Assembly: GCF_014279815.1 (NCBI RefSeq) | Contig: NZ_CP047941.1 | Coordinates: forward strand, 1,612,001 to 1,676,000 | Source of the DNA: Synechococcus sp. NOUM97013 | GTDB lineage: Bacteria > Cyanobacteriota > Cyanobacteriia > PCC-6307 > Cyanobiaceae | Direction: 5' to 3' | Length of the DNA stretch: 64,000 nucleotides | Part shown: piece after piece, positions 44,862 to 54,171 of the stretch | Layout of the letters: the number at the start of each line of letters is the position of its first letter | Numbering within the stretch: the first letter of the stretch is position 1 | The notes under the pieces: model-generated | Seen by the model: only the letters and a program-made list of their open reading frames with translations | What the model was told of the DNA's origin: nothing | Database searches by the model: none | Made by a program: the position numbers and the translations under genes

Positions 44862-46550
44862 ATGACCAGCACGAATTACGACCCGCGCGTGCTCAAGGCG
44901 CCGCACCCTGTTCCTGGGGCTCCCGACAACTGGAAACGCTTTTTCAGTTTCAATACTGACGCCAAGGTGATCGGTATTCAGTACATCGGCCTGTCACTGT
45001 TCTTCCTGCTTGTGGGAGGCCTGCTGGCCATGGTGATGCGTGGGGAGCTGATCACGCCACCATCCGATCTAGTTGACCCGAGTGTCTACAACGGTCTTTA
45101 CACGATGCACGGGACAGTGATGCTGTTCCTGTTTCTTTTTCCGGTCCTGAATGGATTCAACAATCTCCTGATTCCCACCATGATCGGGGCGCCGGATATG
45201 GCCTTCCCCAAGGTGAATGCCGCCGCCTTCTGGCTGGTGCCTGTGTTTGCCCTGGTGTTGCTCAGCAGCTTTTTCGTACCGGGTGGTCCCGCATCATCCG
45301 GTTGGTGGTCGTATCCACCGGTCAGCATTCAGAACCCGCTCGGGCATCTGATCAACGGGGAATTTCTGTGGATTCTCGCCGTGGCGCTGTCCGGAATCTC
45401 CTCGATCATGGGCGCCATCAATTTTGTGACCACGATCCTGCGCATGCGGGCTCCTGGCATGGGTTTCTTCAAGATGCCGGTGTTTATCTGGACCGCCTGG
45501 GCCGCCCAGACCCTCCAGCTGATTGGCCTGCCCGCACTGACAGGGGGCGCCATCATGCTCCTGTTTGACCTCAGCTTCGGCACCAGTTTCTTCCGACCTG
45601 AAGGCGGTGGTGATCCGGTTCTTTATCAACACTTCTTCTGGTTTTACTCGCACCCAGCGGTGTACGTGATGGTGTTGCCGGTGTTCGGTATTTTTTCCGA
45701 ACTGATCACGGTGTATTCCCGCAAGCCACTTTTCGGCTACAAGTTCGTGGCTCTGGCATCATTCATCATCACGTTCCTCGGTCTGATCGTGTGGGTTCAC
45801 CACATGTTCTATACAGGAACACCGCAGTGGATGCGCAATCTGTTCATGGTCACCACCATGCTGATCGCCGTTCCAACAGGCGTGAAGGTGTTTGCATGGC
45901 TGGGCACACTCTGGGGAGGCAAAATCCGCCTCACCACTCCCATGTTGTTTGTCCTGGGAGGGCTGGTGAACTTCATCTTCGGCGGCATCACGGGTGTGAT
46001 GCTTGGCACCGTTCCCATTGATATTCACGTCGGCAACACCTACTTCGTAGTCGCTCATTTCCACTACATCATCTTCAACACGATCGGATTCGGAATCTTC
46101 GCCGGCATCTACCACTGGTTTCCGAAGTTCACCGGACGCATGTATTACGAAGGTCTCGGCAAAGTACATTTCGCACTCACGTTCATCGGGGCCACCCTCA
46201 ATTGGCTCCCGCTCCATTGGGCCGGCCTTTACGGCATGCCCCGCCGTGTCGCCTCCTATGACCCGGAATTTGCCATCTGGAATGTAATCGCCAGCATCGG
46301 AGCCTTCATGCTCGGGGTGGCTTCCATTCCATTCATTCTCAACATTGTCAGCTCCTGGTCACGCGGCGCCAAAGCGTCTGCCAACCCATGGAATGCGATC
46401 GGACTGGAGTGGCTGTTGCCCTCTCCACCCCCTGCCGAAAATTTTGAAGATGACGTGCCCACGGTGATCAATGAGCCCTATGGCTACGGACTTGGGCGCC
46501 CCCTCGTTGAGGATGAGGAGTTCTACATCCGCCGATCCATGGAGGCCTAA
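44862..46550 (+). CDS. ctaD: Cytochrome oxidase subunit I, A2-like (ARTO type)
   Basis: The 562-residue catalytic subunit reduces oxygen with heme and copper at a binuclear site. Visible ligands: the low-spin heme His in LYTMHGTVML, the CuB/Tyr pair in FYSHPAVYVMVLP, the two His of WVHHMFYTG, and the heme pair in VAHFHYIIF. The position of the usual Glu (HPEVY) is Ala, with YSHPAV giving the Tyr-Ser pair of A2-type enzymes. It follows ctaC by five bases and precedes ctaE by four. Confidence 0.95.
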   Translation: MTSTNYDPRVLKAPHPVPGAPDNWKRFFSFNTDAKVIGIQYIGLSLFFLLVGGLLAMVMRGELITPPSDLVDPSVYNGLYTMHGTVMLFLFLFPVLNGFNNLLIPTMIGAPDMAFPKVNAAAFWLVPVFALVLLSSFFVPGGPASSGWWSYPPVSIQNPLGHLINGEFLWILAVALSGISSIMGAINFVTTILRMRAPGMGFFKMPVFIWTAWAAQTLQLIGLPALTGGAIMLLFDLSFGTSFFRPEGGGDPVLYQHFFWFYSHPAVYVMVLPVFGIFSELITVYSRKPLFGYKFVALASFIITFLGLIVWVHHMFYTGTPQWMRNLFMVTTMLIAVPTGVKVFAWLGTLWGGKIRLTTPMLFVLGGLVNFIFGGITGVMLGTVPIDIHVGNTYFVVAHFHYIIFNTIGFGIFAGIYHWFPKFTGRMYYEGLGKVHFALTFIGATLNWLPLHWAGLYGMPRRVASYDPEFAIWNVIASIGAFMLGVASIPFILNIVSSWSRGAKASANPWNAIGLEWLLPSPPPAENFEDDVPTVINEPYGYGLGRPLVEDEEFYIRRSMEA

Positions 46551-46554
46551 TTCG

Positions 46555-47160
46555 ATGACCAGCGCCAATCCAGATCTCGCTCTCAATCACGAACCGGGGC
46601 ACATCAAGCATGACGGCCACAACCTCACCGGTTTCGTCATTTTTCTCTGCTCAGAAAGCATCATCTTTCTGGCATTCTTCGTCGGTTTTTCACTGCTGAA
46701 ACTCACCAGCCCTGAATGGCTACCAGAGGGGGTTGAAGGTCTGGAGACAAAGCTTCCCTTCATCAACACCGTCATCCTGGTGAGTTCCAGCTTCGTCGCC
46801 TATTTCGCTGAGCGCTATCTGCACAGAGACAACCTCTGGGGATTCCGTGCCCTATGGCTGCTCACCATGGCCATGGGTGCCTACTTCGTCTACGGGCAGT
46901 ACGTCGAATGGTCGGAACTTCCCTTCCATCTCAGCAGCGGCGTCTTTGGTGGGACTTTCTATCTGTTAACGGGATTCCATGGACTTCATGTCATCACCGG
47001 CATCCTGCTGATGGGTCTGATGCTGGCTCGATCCTTCCGTCCCAACAACTACGCCAAAGGGGAAATGGGCGTTACAGCCGTCAGCCTGTTCTGGCATTTC
47101 GTGGATGTGATCTGGATCATCCTCTACGTGCTGATCTACGTCTGGCAACGCACCACCTGA
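46555..47160 (+). CDS. ctaE: Cytochrome oxidase subunit III (ARTO type)
   Basis: From ATG 46555 the protein has 201 residues and five predicted helices with the family blocks NLTGFVIFLCSESIIF, GFHGLHVITGILLMG and LFWHFVDVIWIILYVLIYVW. It stabilises subunit I and may help oxygen access. A longer frame from 46471 overlaps ctaD in another register and is not used. The GMC-type gene follows after 40 bases on the same strand. Confidence 0.95.
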   Translation: MTSANPDLALNHEPGHIKHDGHNLTGFVIFLCSESIIFLAFFVGFSLLKLTSPEWLPEGVEGLETKLPFINTVILVSSSFVAYFAERYLHRDNLWGFRALWLLTMAMGAYFVYGQYVEWSELPFHLSSGVFGGTFYLLTGFHGLHVITGILLMGLMLARSFRPNNYAKGEMGVTAVSLFWHFVDVIWIILYVLIYVWQRTT

Positions 47161-47200
47161 TCAACCTGCAACGGCCGATTCACACCCCAAACATCCAGCC

Positions 47201-48721
47201 ATGATCATTGACGATCGCCACTACGACATCATCGTTATCGGCAGTGGTGCCGGGGGAGGCACTCTCGCGGGTGCACTGAGTCGTGCTGGACGCCGAGTCC
47301 TGCTGCTCGAACGTGGCGAAGCCATGGCACTCAGCGACCAGAACGTCGCAGATGTGGATCTGCTGCGAAAGGATCGCTACCACCCCAAGGATGAGCGCTG
47401 GTTCGGACCTGACGGTGACCCGATCGCACCGCAAACCGCCTATGCGCTGGGAGGCAACACCAAGATCTGGGGTGCGGTTTTGGAGCGGATGCGGGAACGG
47501 GAGTTCGGCGAGGTGAAACTGCAGCAGGGCATGTCTCCCGCCTGGCCCCTTGATTACGGCACTCTGGCCCCGTACTACGACAAGGCCGAAGCGCTTTACC
47601 ACGTGCATGGCAAGGTCGGTGTGGATCCCACCGAGCCACCACGCACCAAAGATTTCGAGCATCTGCCACGTCCATTAACACCGTTCCTCGAGCCGTTACG
47701 CGAAGGCTTGGAGCGTCAGGGTTGTCAGCCCTATGACCTGCCGATCAGCTGGTCCGACAATCAGGATGACCCCAGCGGCGACGCCCAGCTCTATGGGCTC
47801 GACAACGCCGACACCAACAACCTGCAGGTGCGCACCCTCGCCACCGTTCAACGGCTGCATGTGAATCCATCGGGCCGGGAAGTGAAGGGAGTGGAAGCCG
47901 ATGTGGACGGAGAGGCCTGGCTGTTTTCAGCCGATCTGATCGTGCTGGCCGCAGGCGCCATCAACACCCCAGCAATCCTGCTGCGCTCCAGCAACGAGCG
48001 GCATTCGGGGGGACTCGCCAATCGCTCCGAACAGGTGGGACGCAATCTGATGAATCTTCAGCTCACGTCAATCCTGCAAAAAGCATCCGAAGCGAACAGC
48101 GGCCGCTATGCGCGATCCCTTGGGATCAATGACTACTACTGGGGAGACAAGAACGTCAGTTTTCCACTCGGCCACATTCAGGCCGCCGGCGGCGTACTGC
48201 AGGATGCCTTGTTCGCGGAATCACCTCCGGTGCTCTCCCTGGTGAGCAAGATGATTCCCGATGCTGGGATCGAACGTCTGGCGTCACGGTCCGTGGCGTG
48301 GTGGGCCATGACCGAAGTGCTGCCTGATCCAGAAAACCGCGTTTGGCTGAACAACAATCAAGTCCGTATCAATTACATCCACAACAACCGCGAAGCACAC
48401 GATCGTCTCGTCTACCGCTGGATCGACACCCTCAAGGCGATCGAGGCGGACCCCCAGACCCAGGGAGTGACATCGCAGCCGGTGCATCCCCGGGGGGAAG
48501 CTCCATTGAGTGTGGTTGGCTTCGCCTGCGGCACCTGCCGCATGGGACACGATGCCGCCACATCCGTTGTGGATGCTGACGGCAAATGCCACGACGTCGA
48601 CAACCTTTACATCGCCGACACCAGCGTGTTTGCCAGTTGCCCGAGTGTTGGACCAGGACTCACCACCATCGCTCTGGCCCTACGTCTCGCCGACACCCTT
48701 GATCGCAAAATCCGAGGTTGA
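47201..48721 (+). CDS. GMC-family flavoprotein with altered active site, in the ARTO operon
   Basis: The 506-residue protein has the FAD motif IVIGSGAGGGTLAGAL near residue 15 and LAAGAINTPAILLRSSNE, and is clearly a paralogue of the GMC protein at 30005. At the catalytic sites, where that protein has VGHQSGTCRFG and SAVNPSLTAI, this one reads VGFACGTCRMG and PSVGPGLTTI. The catalytic His and Asn are therefore Phe and Gly. The Cys cluster is also absent. It may bind FAD for another reaction, or act as a non-catalytic partner. Its place 40 bases after ctaE suggests a link to the oxidase. Confidence 0.8.
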   Translation: MIIDDRHYDIIVIGSGAGGGTLAGALSRAGRRVLLLERGEAMALSDQNVADVDLLRKDRYHPKDERWFGPDGDPIAPQTAYALGGNTKIWGAVLERMREREFGEVKLQQGMSPAWPLDYGTLAPYYDKAEALYHVHGKVGVDPTEPPRTKDFEHLPRPLTPFLEPLREGLERQGCQPYDLPISWSDNQDDPSGDAQLYGLDNADTNNLQVRTLATVQRLHVNPSGREVKGVEADVDGEAWLFSADLIVLAAGAINTPAILLRSSNERHSGGLANRSEQVGRNLMNLQLTSILQKASEANSGRYARSLGINDYYWGDKNVSFPLGHIQAAGGVLQDALFAESPPVLSLVSKMIPDAGIERLASRSVAWWAMTEVLPDPENRVWLNNNQVRINYIHNNREAHDRLVYRWIDTLKAIEADPQTQGVTSQPVHPRGEAPLSVVGFACGTCRMGHDAATSVVDADGKCHDVDNLYIADTSVFASCPSVGPGLTTIALALRLADTLDRKIRG

Positions 48722-48732
48722 CCCCATGGCCA

Positions 48733-50106
48733 TCAGGCCATCGTGACGAACTCCTCCGACACCGTGGGATGCAAGGCCATGGTGCGATCGAAGTCCGACT
48801 TGGTGGCCCCCATGCCAACGGCGATCGCAGCCATCTGAATGATCTCGGCCGCATGGTCGCCCACCATGTGGCAACCAAGCACCTTCTCTGAGCCCGCTTC
48901 AAGCACCAGTTTGAGCAGACAGCGCGGACCACGCTTGGGCAAGGACTGTTCCATGGAGCGGAAACGGGCGCGATGGATCACCACCCCCGACACCCCAAAG
49001 CGAGCCACCGCCTCATCCTCCGAAAGACCCACCGTGGCCAGTTCCGGTTGACTGAACACGGCGCTCGCCACGAGTTCATGGTTGACCTGCCGCGGCCGCT
49101 GGCCATAGATGCTGTCTGCGAAGGCGCGACCTTCGTCAATCGCAACGGGCGTCAGACAGATGCGGTCTGTGACATCGCCAACGGCGAAGACATGGGAGAC
49201 GTTGGTGCACTGATCAGCATTCACCGGGACCCGATGCCCTTCCACGGTGATGCCCGCGGCTTGCAGGTTGAGTCCTTCCAGGAACGGGCGTCGACCTGTC
49301 GCCAACAGAACACCACCGCAGGGGAGCCGCTCTCCGGTTTGCGTGGACACAACGAGATCCCCTTGCACTCCTTCAATGGCGACAGGGCTGGCGGAGAAAC
49401 GCAAGTCGATACCTTGCGCAAGCATGCCCTCCTGCACCGCCGACGACAGCTCGCTGTCGAAACCATGGAGAAGGTGATCGCGCCGCACGAGCTGGGTCAC
49501 CTGCACACCCAGACCTCGAAGGATTCCGGCAAATTCGCAGGCGATGAAACCGGCGCCGACCACCACCACCCGTTCGGGGAAGCGCTCCAGCTGGAACATG
49601 TCATCACTCACCCAGGCCAGATGGGCGCCAGGAATATCGGGACGATGGGGACGACCACCCACGCCGATCATCACCCGTTCAGCGCGGAGCCGATGCTCAG
49701 GCACGCCCTCGGGGGTCGACGACACGACGATGTGCCGATCGTCCTCGAAGCGGCCCCAGCCTCGAATCAAGGTCACCCCGGCCTTCTCCAGGAAGTCGAT
49801 GTGCAGCGCATTCAGGCGATCCACCTCGTTGCGCACATTGGCGAGCAACTGAGCCGAGTCGACCGTCAGCGCTGAAGGATGAATGCCGTAGCTGGGGGCA
49901 TTCTCGAGATGCTCCACCATCTTGGATCCATAAACCAGCAGCTTCTTGGGCACACAGCCGCGAATCACGCAGGTTCCACCCACACGGTCGCCTTCGACGA
50001 TGGCGACCTTGGCGCCGTAGCGCGCCGCCCGCTTGGCTGCCGCCAGACCACCAGAGCCAGCACCGATCACCACGAGATCAAACGACTGCTCCACCGGAAT
50101 GCTCAT
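48733..50106 (-). CDS. gor: Glutathione reductase
   Basis: This cytosolic flavoenzyme reduces glutathione disulfide with NADPH. From ATG 50106 it has 457 residues: FAD motif VVIGAGSGGLAAA, redox-active GGTCVIRGC with Cys46 and Cys51, NAD(P) motif VVVGAGFIACEFAG followed by basic residues fitting NADPH, and the C-terminal HPTVSEEFVTM with the catalytic His. The longer frame from 50190 would overlap the divergent DUF2808 promoter. It converges with the GMC gene with 11 bases between. Confidence 0.93.
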   Translation of the reverse strand: MSIPVEQSFDLVVIGAGSGGLAAAKRAARYGAKVAIVEGDRVGGTCVIRGCVPKKLLVYGSKMVEHLENAPSYGIHPSALTVDSAQLLANVRNEVDRLNALHIDFLEKAGVTLIRGWGRFEDDRHIVVSSTPEGVPEHRLRAERVMIGVGGRPHRPDIPGAHLAWVSDDMFQLERFPERVVVVGAGFIACEFAGILRGLGVQVTQLVRRDHLLHGFDSELSSAVQEGMLAQGIDLRFSASPVAIEGVQGDLVVSTQTGERLPCGGVLLATGRRPFLEGLNLQAAGITVEGHRVPVNADQCTNVSHVFAVGDVTDRICLTPVAIDEGRAFADSIYGQRPRQVNHELVASAVFSQPELATVGLSEDEAVARFGVSGVVIHRARFRSMEQSLPKRGPRCLLKLVLEAGSEKVLGCHMVGDHAAEIIQMAAIAVGMGATKSDFDRTMALHPTVSEEFVTMA

Positions 50107-50208
50107 CAATCGCTCCTCATTCTGAGGGCTATGCGATGGATCTCGGGATCCGTGCATGCATGAGGCAACCGCCGATTCGACCAGAATCAACGGGAACCCA
50201 CCAACGCC

Positions 50209-50787
50209 ATGCGTCTGAGCGTCACGACCAAGAGCACCGCTAAAGGCACTGCCAAAGCGGCCGCCCTCGCCACATTCCTCACGGTTGCCTTGTTGAGCTC
50301 ACTGGCTCCAGTGCGATCGCTTGAGCTCAACGGTCAGACCAGCTTCGTGGCAGTGCCCACGAAGGCAAAACTGGTGAACTACCAGTGGTACGCCTTTCAG
50401 GGCAGAGCGGTGGCTTACGTGGTGCTCGAGTTTCCTGCTGGTGCCGAAGCAGGGCTCGGCGCTATCAGCCTCGAGCAGATCCGTGGCGTGCATCCGGCCT
50501 TTCGGTGGGGCGCCGTTCCGGTTCGAGCATTTTTGGGAACACCACGACGGGAAGGGGACGCGATTGCCGCAGAAGCCGAATTCGCTGACAAGGCGCGCAG
50601 CGTGATGGTGCATTTCCCACAGGCGGTGGCACCGGGCAACACCGTCACCGTGGCCTTTCAGCTGGGCAGGAATCCGCCTGAAGGTCTCTACAGCTTTTCC
50701 CTGTCAGCCATTCCTGCAGGCCCCAATCCCATCCCCCAGGTGGTCGGTGTCCTCCAGATGGACATCCTGCAACCCTTCCGAGACTGA
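50209..50787 (+). CDS. DUF2808 family secreted protein
   Basis: The 192-residue protein has a basic N-terminus and a signal peptide ending near residue 37 (SLAPVRS). The mature part is beta-rich with YYVLEFPAGA-like and HFPQAVAPGNTVTVAF segments, ending LYSFSLSAIPAG. That is the layout of the cyanobacterial family I know as DUF2808, probably periplasmic or surface-associated and of unknown function. It is divergent to gor, 102 bases away. Confidence 0.8.
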   Translation: MRLSVTTKSTAKGTAKAAALATFLTVALLSSLAPVRSLELNGQTSFVAVPTKAKLVNYQWYAFQGRAVAYVVLEFPAGAEAGLGAISLEQIRGVHPAFRWGAVPVRAFLGTPRREGDAIAAEAEFADKARSVMVHFPQAVAPGNTVTVAFQLGRNPPEGLYSFSLSAIPAGPNPIPQVVGVLQMDILQPFRD

Positions 50788-50919
50788 TGATCCAACACGG
50801 AAGAATCGTTGAGATCGGCATAGGGTGAGATTCGGAACGTTGCGGACTTCACCCTGCACCTGACCCATTTCGACCGGATTCCCGATCACGACGGCGAACA
50901 CGATCTGTTCGAGGTCAAG

Positions 50920-51504
50920 GTGCGTGCGCTGCAACCCACCCAGATGTGTGTGGGACTCGCCGAGGTGTGGAGCCGTCAACGCGACTTCGGGGAGGACAGC
51001 AAGAGCGAAAGGCTCAGCTACTTGCGTGGCAAACCGGTGCCTCTGGTGCGCAACAGACAGGGCCAGCTCTGGATGGTGGATCGTCATCACCGTCTGCGGG
51101 CCCTGCTGGAGATGGATGCGGATGTCTCCACCTATGGCTATGTGATCGCTGAACTCGAAAGTGTCAATCGAAATGACGCCCTGGAAGCCCTCCAGCATCG
51201 GGGTTGGCTCTATCTCCACGATGGCCGTGGCAATGGACCATGGGCTCCATCAGACCTTCCGACCTCTCTTCTTGACCTGCAGGACGATCCCTACCGAAGC
51301 CTGGTGTGGAAGCTCAAGAAAGAACGACTGATCAAGCCACAACCCCTGATCCCTTATCACGAATTCCGCTGGGGCAGCTGGCTCCGCACCCGCCCTTTGC
51401 CTCCGTTCAGTTCAGCGCAACTCGAACCGGCGCTGCCAGCCGCCCGACGGCTCTGCCAATCTTCAGCGGCGCGACACCTGGCTGGCTGGACCGGCAATTC
51501 CTGA
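50920..51504 (+). CDS. ParB-like nuclease-fold protein
   Basis: From GTG 50920, with GAGG five bases upstream, the protein has 194 residues. RALQPTQMCVGLAEVWSRQRDF and a LYMVDRHHRLRALLEM-like segment match the ParB_2-type nuclease domain. The coding signal appears to continue upstream without a start codon back to a TAG at 50821, so the true start is uncertain; an ATT at 50830 would be the only early candidate. It converges with dnaA, seven bases away. A role in DNA or sulfur metabolism is possible but unknown. Confidence 0.75.
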   Translation: MRALQPTQMCVGLAEVWSRQRDFGEDSKSERLSYLRGKPVPLVRNRQGQLWMVDRHHRLRALLEMDADVSTYGYVIAELESVNRNDALEALQHRGWLYLHDGRGNGPWAPSDLPTSLLDLQDDPYRSLVWKLKKERLIKPQPLIPYHEFRWGSWLRTRPLPPFSSAQLEPALPAARRLCQSSAARHLAGWTGNS

Positions 51505-51510
51505 ACTCAC

Positions 51511-52908
51511 CTAACGCTTGCGCCTGGAGTCGATCTGGAGCAGGTCACGCACTCGCTGAACCTGACTCGCAACCTGGGGATCGCTGGCGAGTTTCTTCTC
51601 CACCTGTTCGATGGCATACATCACGGTGGTGTGGTCCTTCCCTCCGAAGGTTTCACCGATGCGAGGCAAGCTCAGCCCCGTGCCCTGACGCATCAGAAAC
51701 ATTCCCACCTGGCGGGCCTGGCTGACCGCACGACGACGGCTGCTGCTGCGCATGTCATCCGCCGACACCCCGAACACTTCGGACACCTTGTCGATCACCT
51801 GCTCAGGCGTGACTTCCACACCCTGACCACTGGGGTCAAGCATCGGGGCCACCGACTCAACCGTCATGGGCATGCCGGTGATCGATGAGAACGCCACGGC
51901 GCGGGTCAGAGCACCTTCGAGTTCACGGATGTTGGAGGTGAAGCGACCAGAGATGTACTGAATCAGGTCTCGGGGGAGCGAAACCCGTTCCTGCTCGGCT
52001 TTCTTCTGCAGGATCGCCATACGGGTCTCCAGATCAGGCGCCTGGATGTCAGCGATCAATCCCATCGAGAAGCGTGAGATCAGGCGCTCCTGGAGTCGTG
52101 GAATCTGACTGGGTGGGCGATCGCTGGCGATCACGATCTGGCGGCCGGCCTCATGCAGCGCGTTGAAGGTGTGAAAGAACTCTTCCTGGGTGTACTCCTT
52201 GCCCTCAATGAACTGGATGTCATCCACAAGGATCAGATCAGCTGCTCGGTAGCGATCCCGGAAGGCCTGCATGCCGTCCTTGCGGATGGCCACGATCAGG
52301 TCATTGGTGAAGGTTTCGGTGGAAACGTAGAAAACTTTGGCCTCAGGGTCGATCTCCAGGCGGTAATGGCCAATGGCCTGCATCAGGTGGGTCTTGCCAA
52401 GACCCACACCACCGCAGATGAACAACGGGTTGAACTCGCGCCCAGGCGCTTCCGCGACAGCTAGCGCGGCCGCATGGGCCATGCGGCTGTTGGGGCCGAC
52501 CACAAAGCGGTTGAACACGTAGCGCATGTTCAGGCCCGGAAGCCGCCTCGGCGCAGCAGCGCTCGGAGTCGCCGCAGGGGGCTGAGCCGCCACGGGGGTG
52601 GAATCAGGGGCCGCAGCCGAGGCAGCGCTGCCGGCACCTGCCGCAGCCTGGAGATCATCCCCATCGCGGGCCTGAACCGACACCTTCACCGGCTGACCAA
52701 CGATCTCACCGGCCACATCCGCAATCGTGCTCGCGTAGTTCTTGCGCAGCCAGTTGCTGGCAAAGCTGTTGGGAGCGAGCAGCGTGAGCGTTCCATCCCG
52801 GAATCCGCTGCATTGAGCCGGTCGAATCCAGGTTTCGAAGGTGGGTTTGCTGAGGTTGCTCTGAAGGGCCTTCTGAACATGACTCCAAAGCTCACTGCCC
52901 GTCAGCAC
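51511..52908 (-). CDS. dnaA: Chromosomal replication initiator DnaA
   Basis: DnaA binds DnaA boxes and opens the origin. From GTG 52908 it has 465 residues: domain I ([13 protein letters not shown]), an Ala/Pro-rich linker near residues 95-130, the AAA+ core with Walker [10 protein letters not shown] and Walker [10 protein letters not shown], and the domain IV helix-turn-helix [15 protein letters not shown]. The longer frame from 52944 adds an unconserved start. In the 83-base gap to the htrA gene I see no DnaA boxes, so no origin is called here. Confidence 0.97.
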   Translation of the reverse strand: MLTGSELWSHVQKALQSNLSKPTFETWIRPAQCSGFRDGTLTLLAPNSFASNWLRKNYASTIADVAGEIVGQPVKVSVQARDGDDLQAAAGAGSAASAAAPDSTPVAAQPPAATPSAAAPRRLPGLNMRYVFNRFVVGPNSRMAHAAALAVAEAPGREFNPLFICGGVGLGKTHLMQAIGHYRLEIDPEAKVFYVSTETFTNDLIVAIRKDGMQAFRDRYRAADLILVDDIQFIEGKEYTQEEFFHTFNALHEAGRQIVIASDRPPSQIPRLQERLISRFSMGLIADIQAPDLETRMAILQKKAEQERVSLPRDLIQYISGRFTSNIRELEGALTRAVAFSSITGMPMTVESVAPMLDPSGQGVEVTPEQVIDKVSEVFGVSADDMRSSSRRRAVSQARQVGMFLMRQGTGLSLPRIGETFGGKDHTTVMYAIEQVEKKLASDPQVASQVQRVRDLLQIDSRRKR

Positions 52909-52991
52909 CGCGTCGCCTGAATCAAGGAGGCTGAATCTACGCACCTCTGACCGATCGTTCAGTCTTTAATGAGACCCTGACCAAGTCACGG

Positions 52992-54152
52992 ATGTCCATG
53001 GCCCCCGCCAGCCTGCGCTCACTGCAAAGGATTTCACTGCTTCTGGGAATCGGCCTCATCGGCACAACGCTGAGCGGCTGCGGAACCTCCTGGCGCGAAC
53101 GGGTCGGGCTGGAGAAGCCTCCAGCCACGGAACCGCTGCCGGAAGTCAGTGATGGGCCTCGTTCAGCCCCGCTGCAACCGGGCAAGAACGTCATCGTTCA
53201 GGCCGTGGATCGGGTGGGTCCGGCCGTGGTTCGAATCGACACCGTCAAGCGCGTGGTCAACCCGCTGGGCAACCTGTTTGGAGGACGTCCACCGGTCCAG
53301 CAGCAAGCCGGGCAGGGGTCGGGGTTCATCACCCGCTCCGACGGATTGATCTTCACCAATGCTCACGTGGTGGAAGGGGCTGATCAGGTTTCCGTGACAC
53401 TCCCTGACGGCCGCAGCTTCCGCGGAGACGTGCTGGGTGGTGATCCGCTGACCGATGTGGCCGTGGTTCGCGTGGTGGCCGACAAGCTGCCCGTCGCTCC
53501 GCTGGGAAATTCCAACGATCTCAAACCTGGAGAGTGGGCCATTGCCATCGGCAACCCACTCGGCCTGAACAACACCGTGACGGCAGGAATCATCAGCGCC
53601 GTTGACCGCACCAATGCCGTTGGGGAAGGGCAGCGAGTTCCTTACATACAGACCGATGCAGCCGTGAATCCCGGCAACAGTGGCGGTCCATTGATCAATG
53701 CCGCCGGTCAGGTGATTGGCATCAACACCGCGATCCGTCAGGCGCCTGGAGCCGGACTGAGCTTTGCAATCCCGATCAATCTGGCCAAACGCATCGCCCA
53801 GCAGATCATTAGCACCGGTCAGGCCTCCCACCCCTTCATTGGCGTGCGCCTGCAGGGTCTGACTCCCCAGCTCGCCAAGGAGATCAACGCCACCAGTGAC
53901 TTCTGCCAGGTCCCAGAACTGAACGGTGCACTCGTGATCGAGGTGGTGATCGACAGCCCAGCCTCCCGTGGAGGAATCAAGACTTGCGATCTGATCCGCA
54001 ATGTCAACGGCACCAAGGTTCAGGACCCCTCACAGGTGCAGCTGGCGGTGGACCGCGGACGCGTCGGGCAACCCATGCCGATCGTGGTCGAACGCGACGG
54101 CGAGACAGTGGAGCTGACGGTGACGCCCGAAGAGCTTCCCCGTCAGCAGTGA
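52992..54152 (+). CDS. HtrA/Deg-type serine protease, likely lipoprotein
   Basis: The 386-residue protein is a trypsin-like protease-chaperone with one PDZ domain. A signal ends at LSGCG near residue 30, a lipobox. The triad is in FTNAHVVEG (His), DPLTDVAVVRV (Asp) and NPGNSGGPLIN (Ser). The C-terminal PDZ begins about residue 285 with GVRLQGLTPQ. It probably clears damaged proteins in the periplasm or thylakoid lumen. It is divergent to dnaA. Confidence 0.95.
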   Translation: MSMAPASLRSLQRISLLLGIGLIGTTLSGCGTSWRERVGLEKPPATEPLPEVSDGPRSAPLQPGKNVIVQAVDRVGPAVVRIDTVKRVVNPLGNLFGGRPPVQQQAGQGSGFITRSDGLIFTNAHVVEGADQVSVTLPDGRSFRGDVLGGDPLTDVAVVRVVADKLPVAPLGNSNDLKPGEWAIAIGNPLGLNNTVTAGIISAVDRTNAVGEGQRVPYIQTDAAVNPGNSGGPLINAAGQVIGINTAIRQAPGAGLSFAIPINLAKRIAQQIISTGQASHPFIGVRLQGLTPQLAKEINATSDFCQVPELNGALVIEVVIDSPASRGGIKTCDLIRNVNGTKVQDPSQVQLAVDRGRVGQPMPIVVERDGETVELTVTPEELPRQQ

Positions 54153-54171
54153 TGCACGCGCAACGGATCCG

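Noticed and set aside
52909..52991. Replication origin beside dnaA
   Set aside because: The gap is only 83 bases and holds no DnaA-box-like 9-mers.
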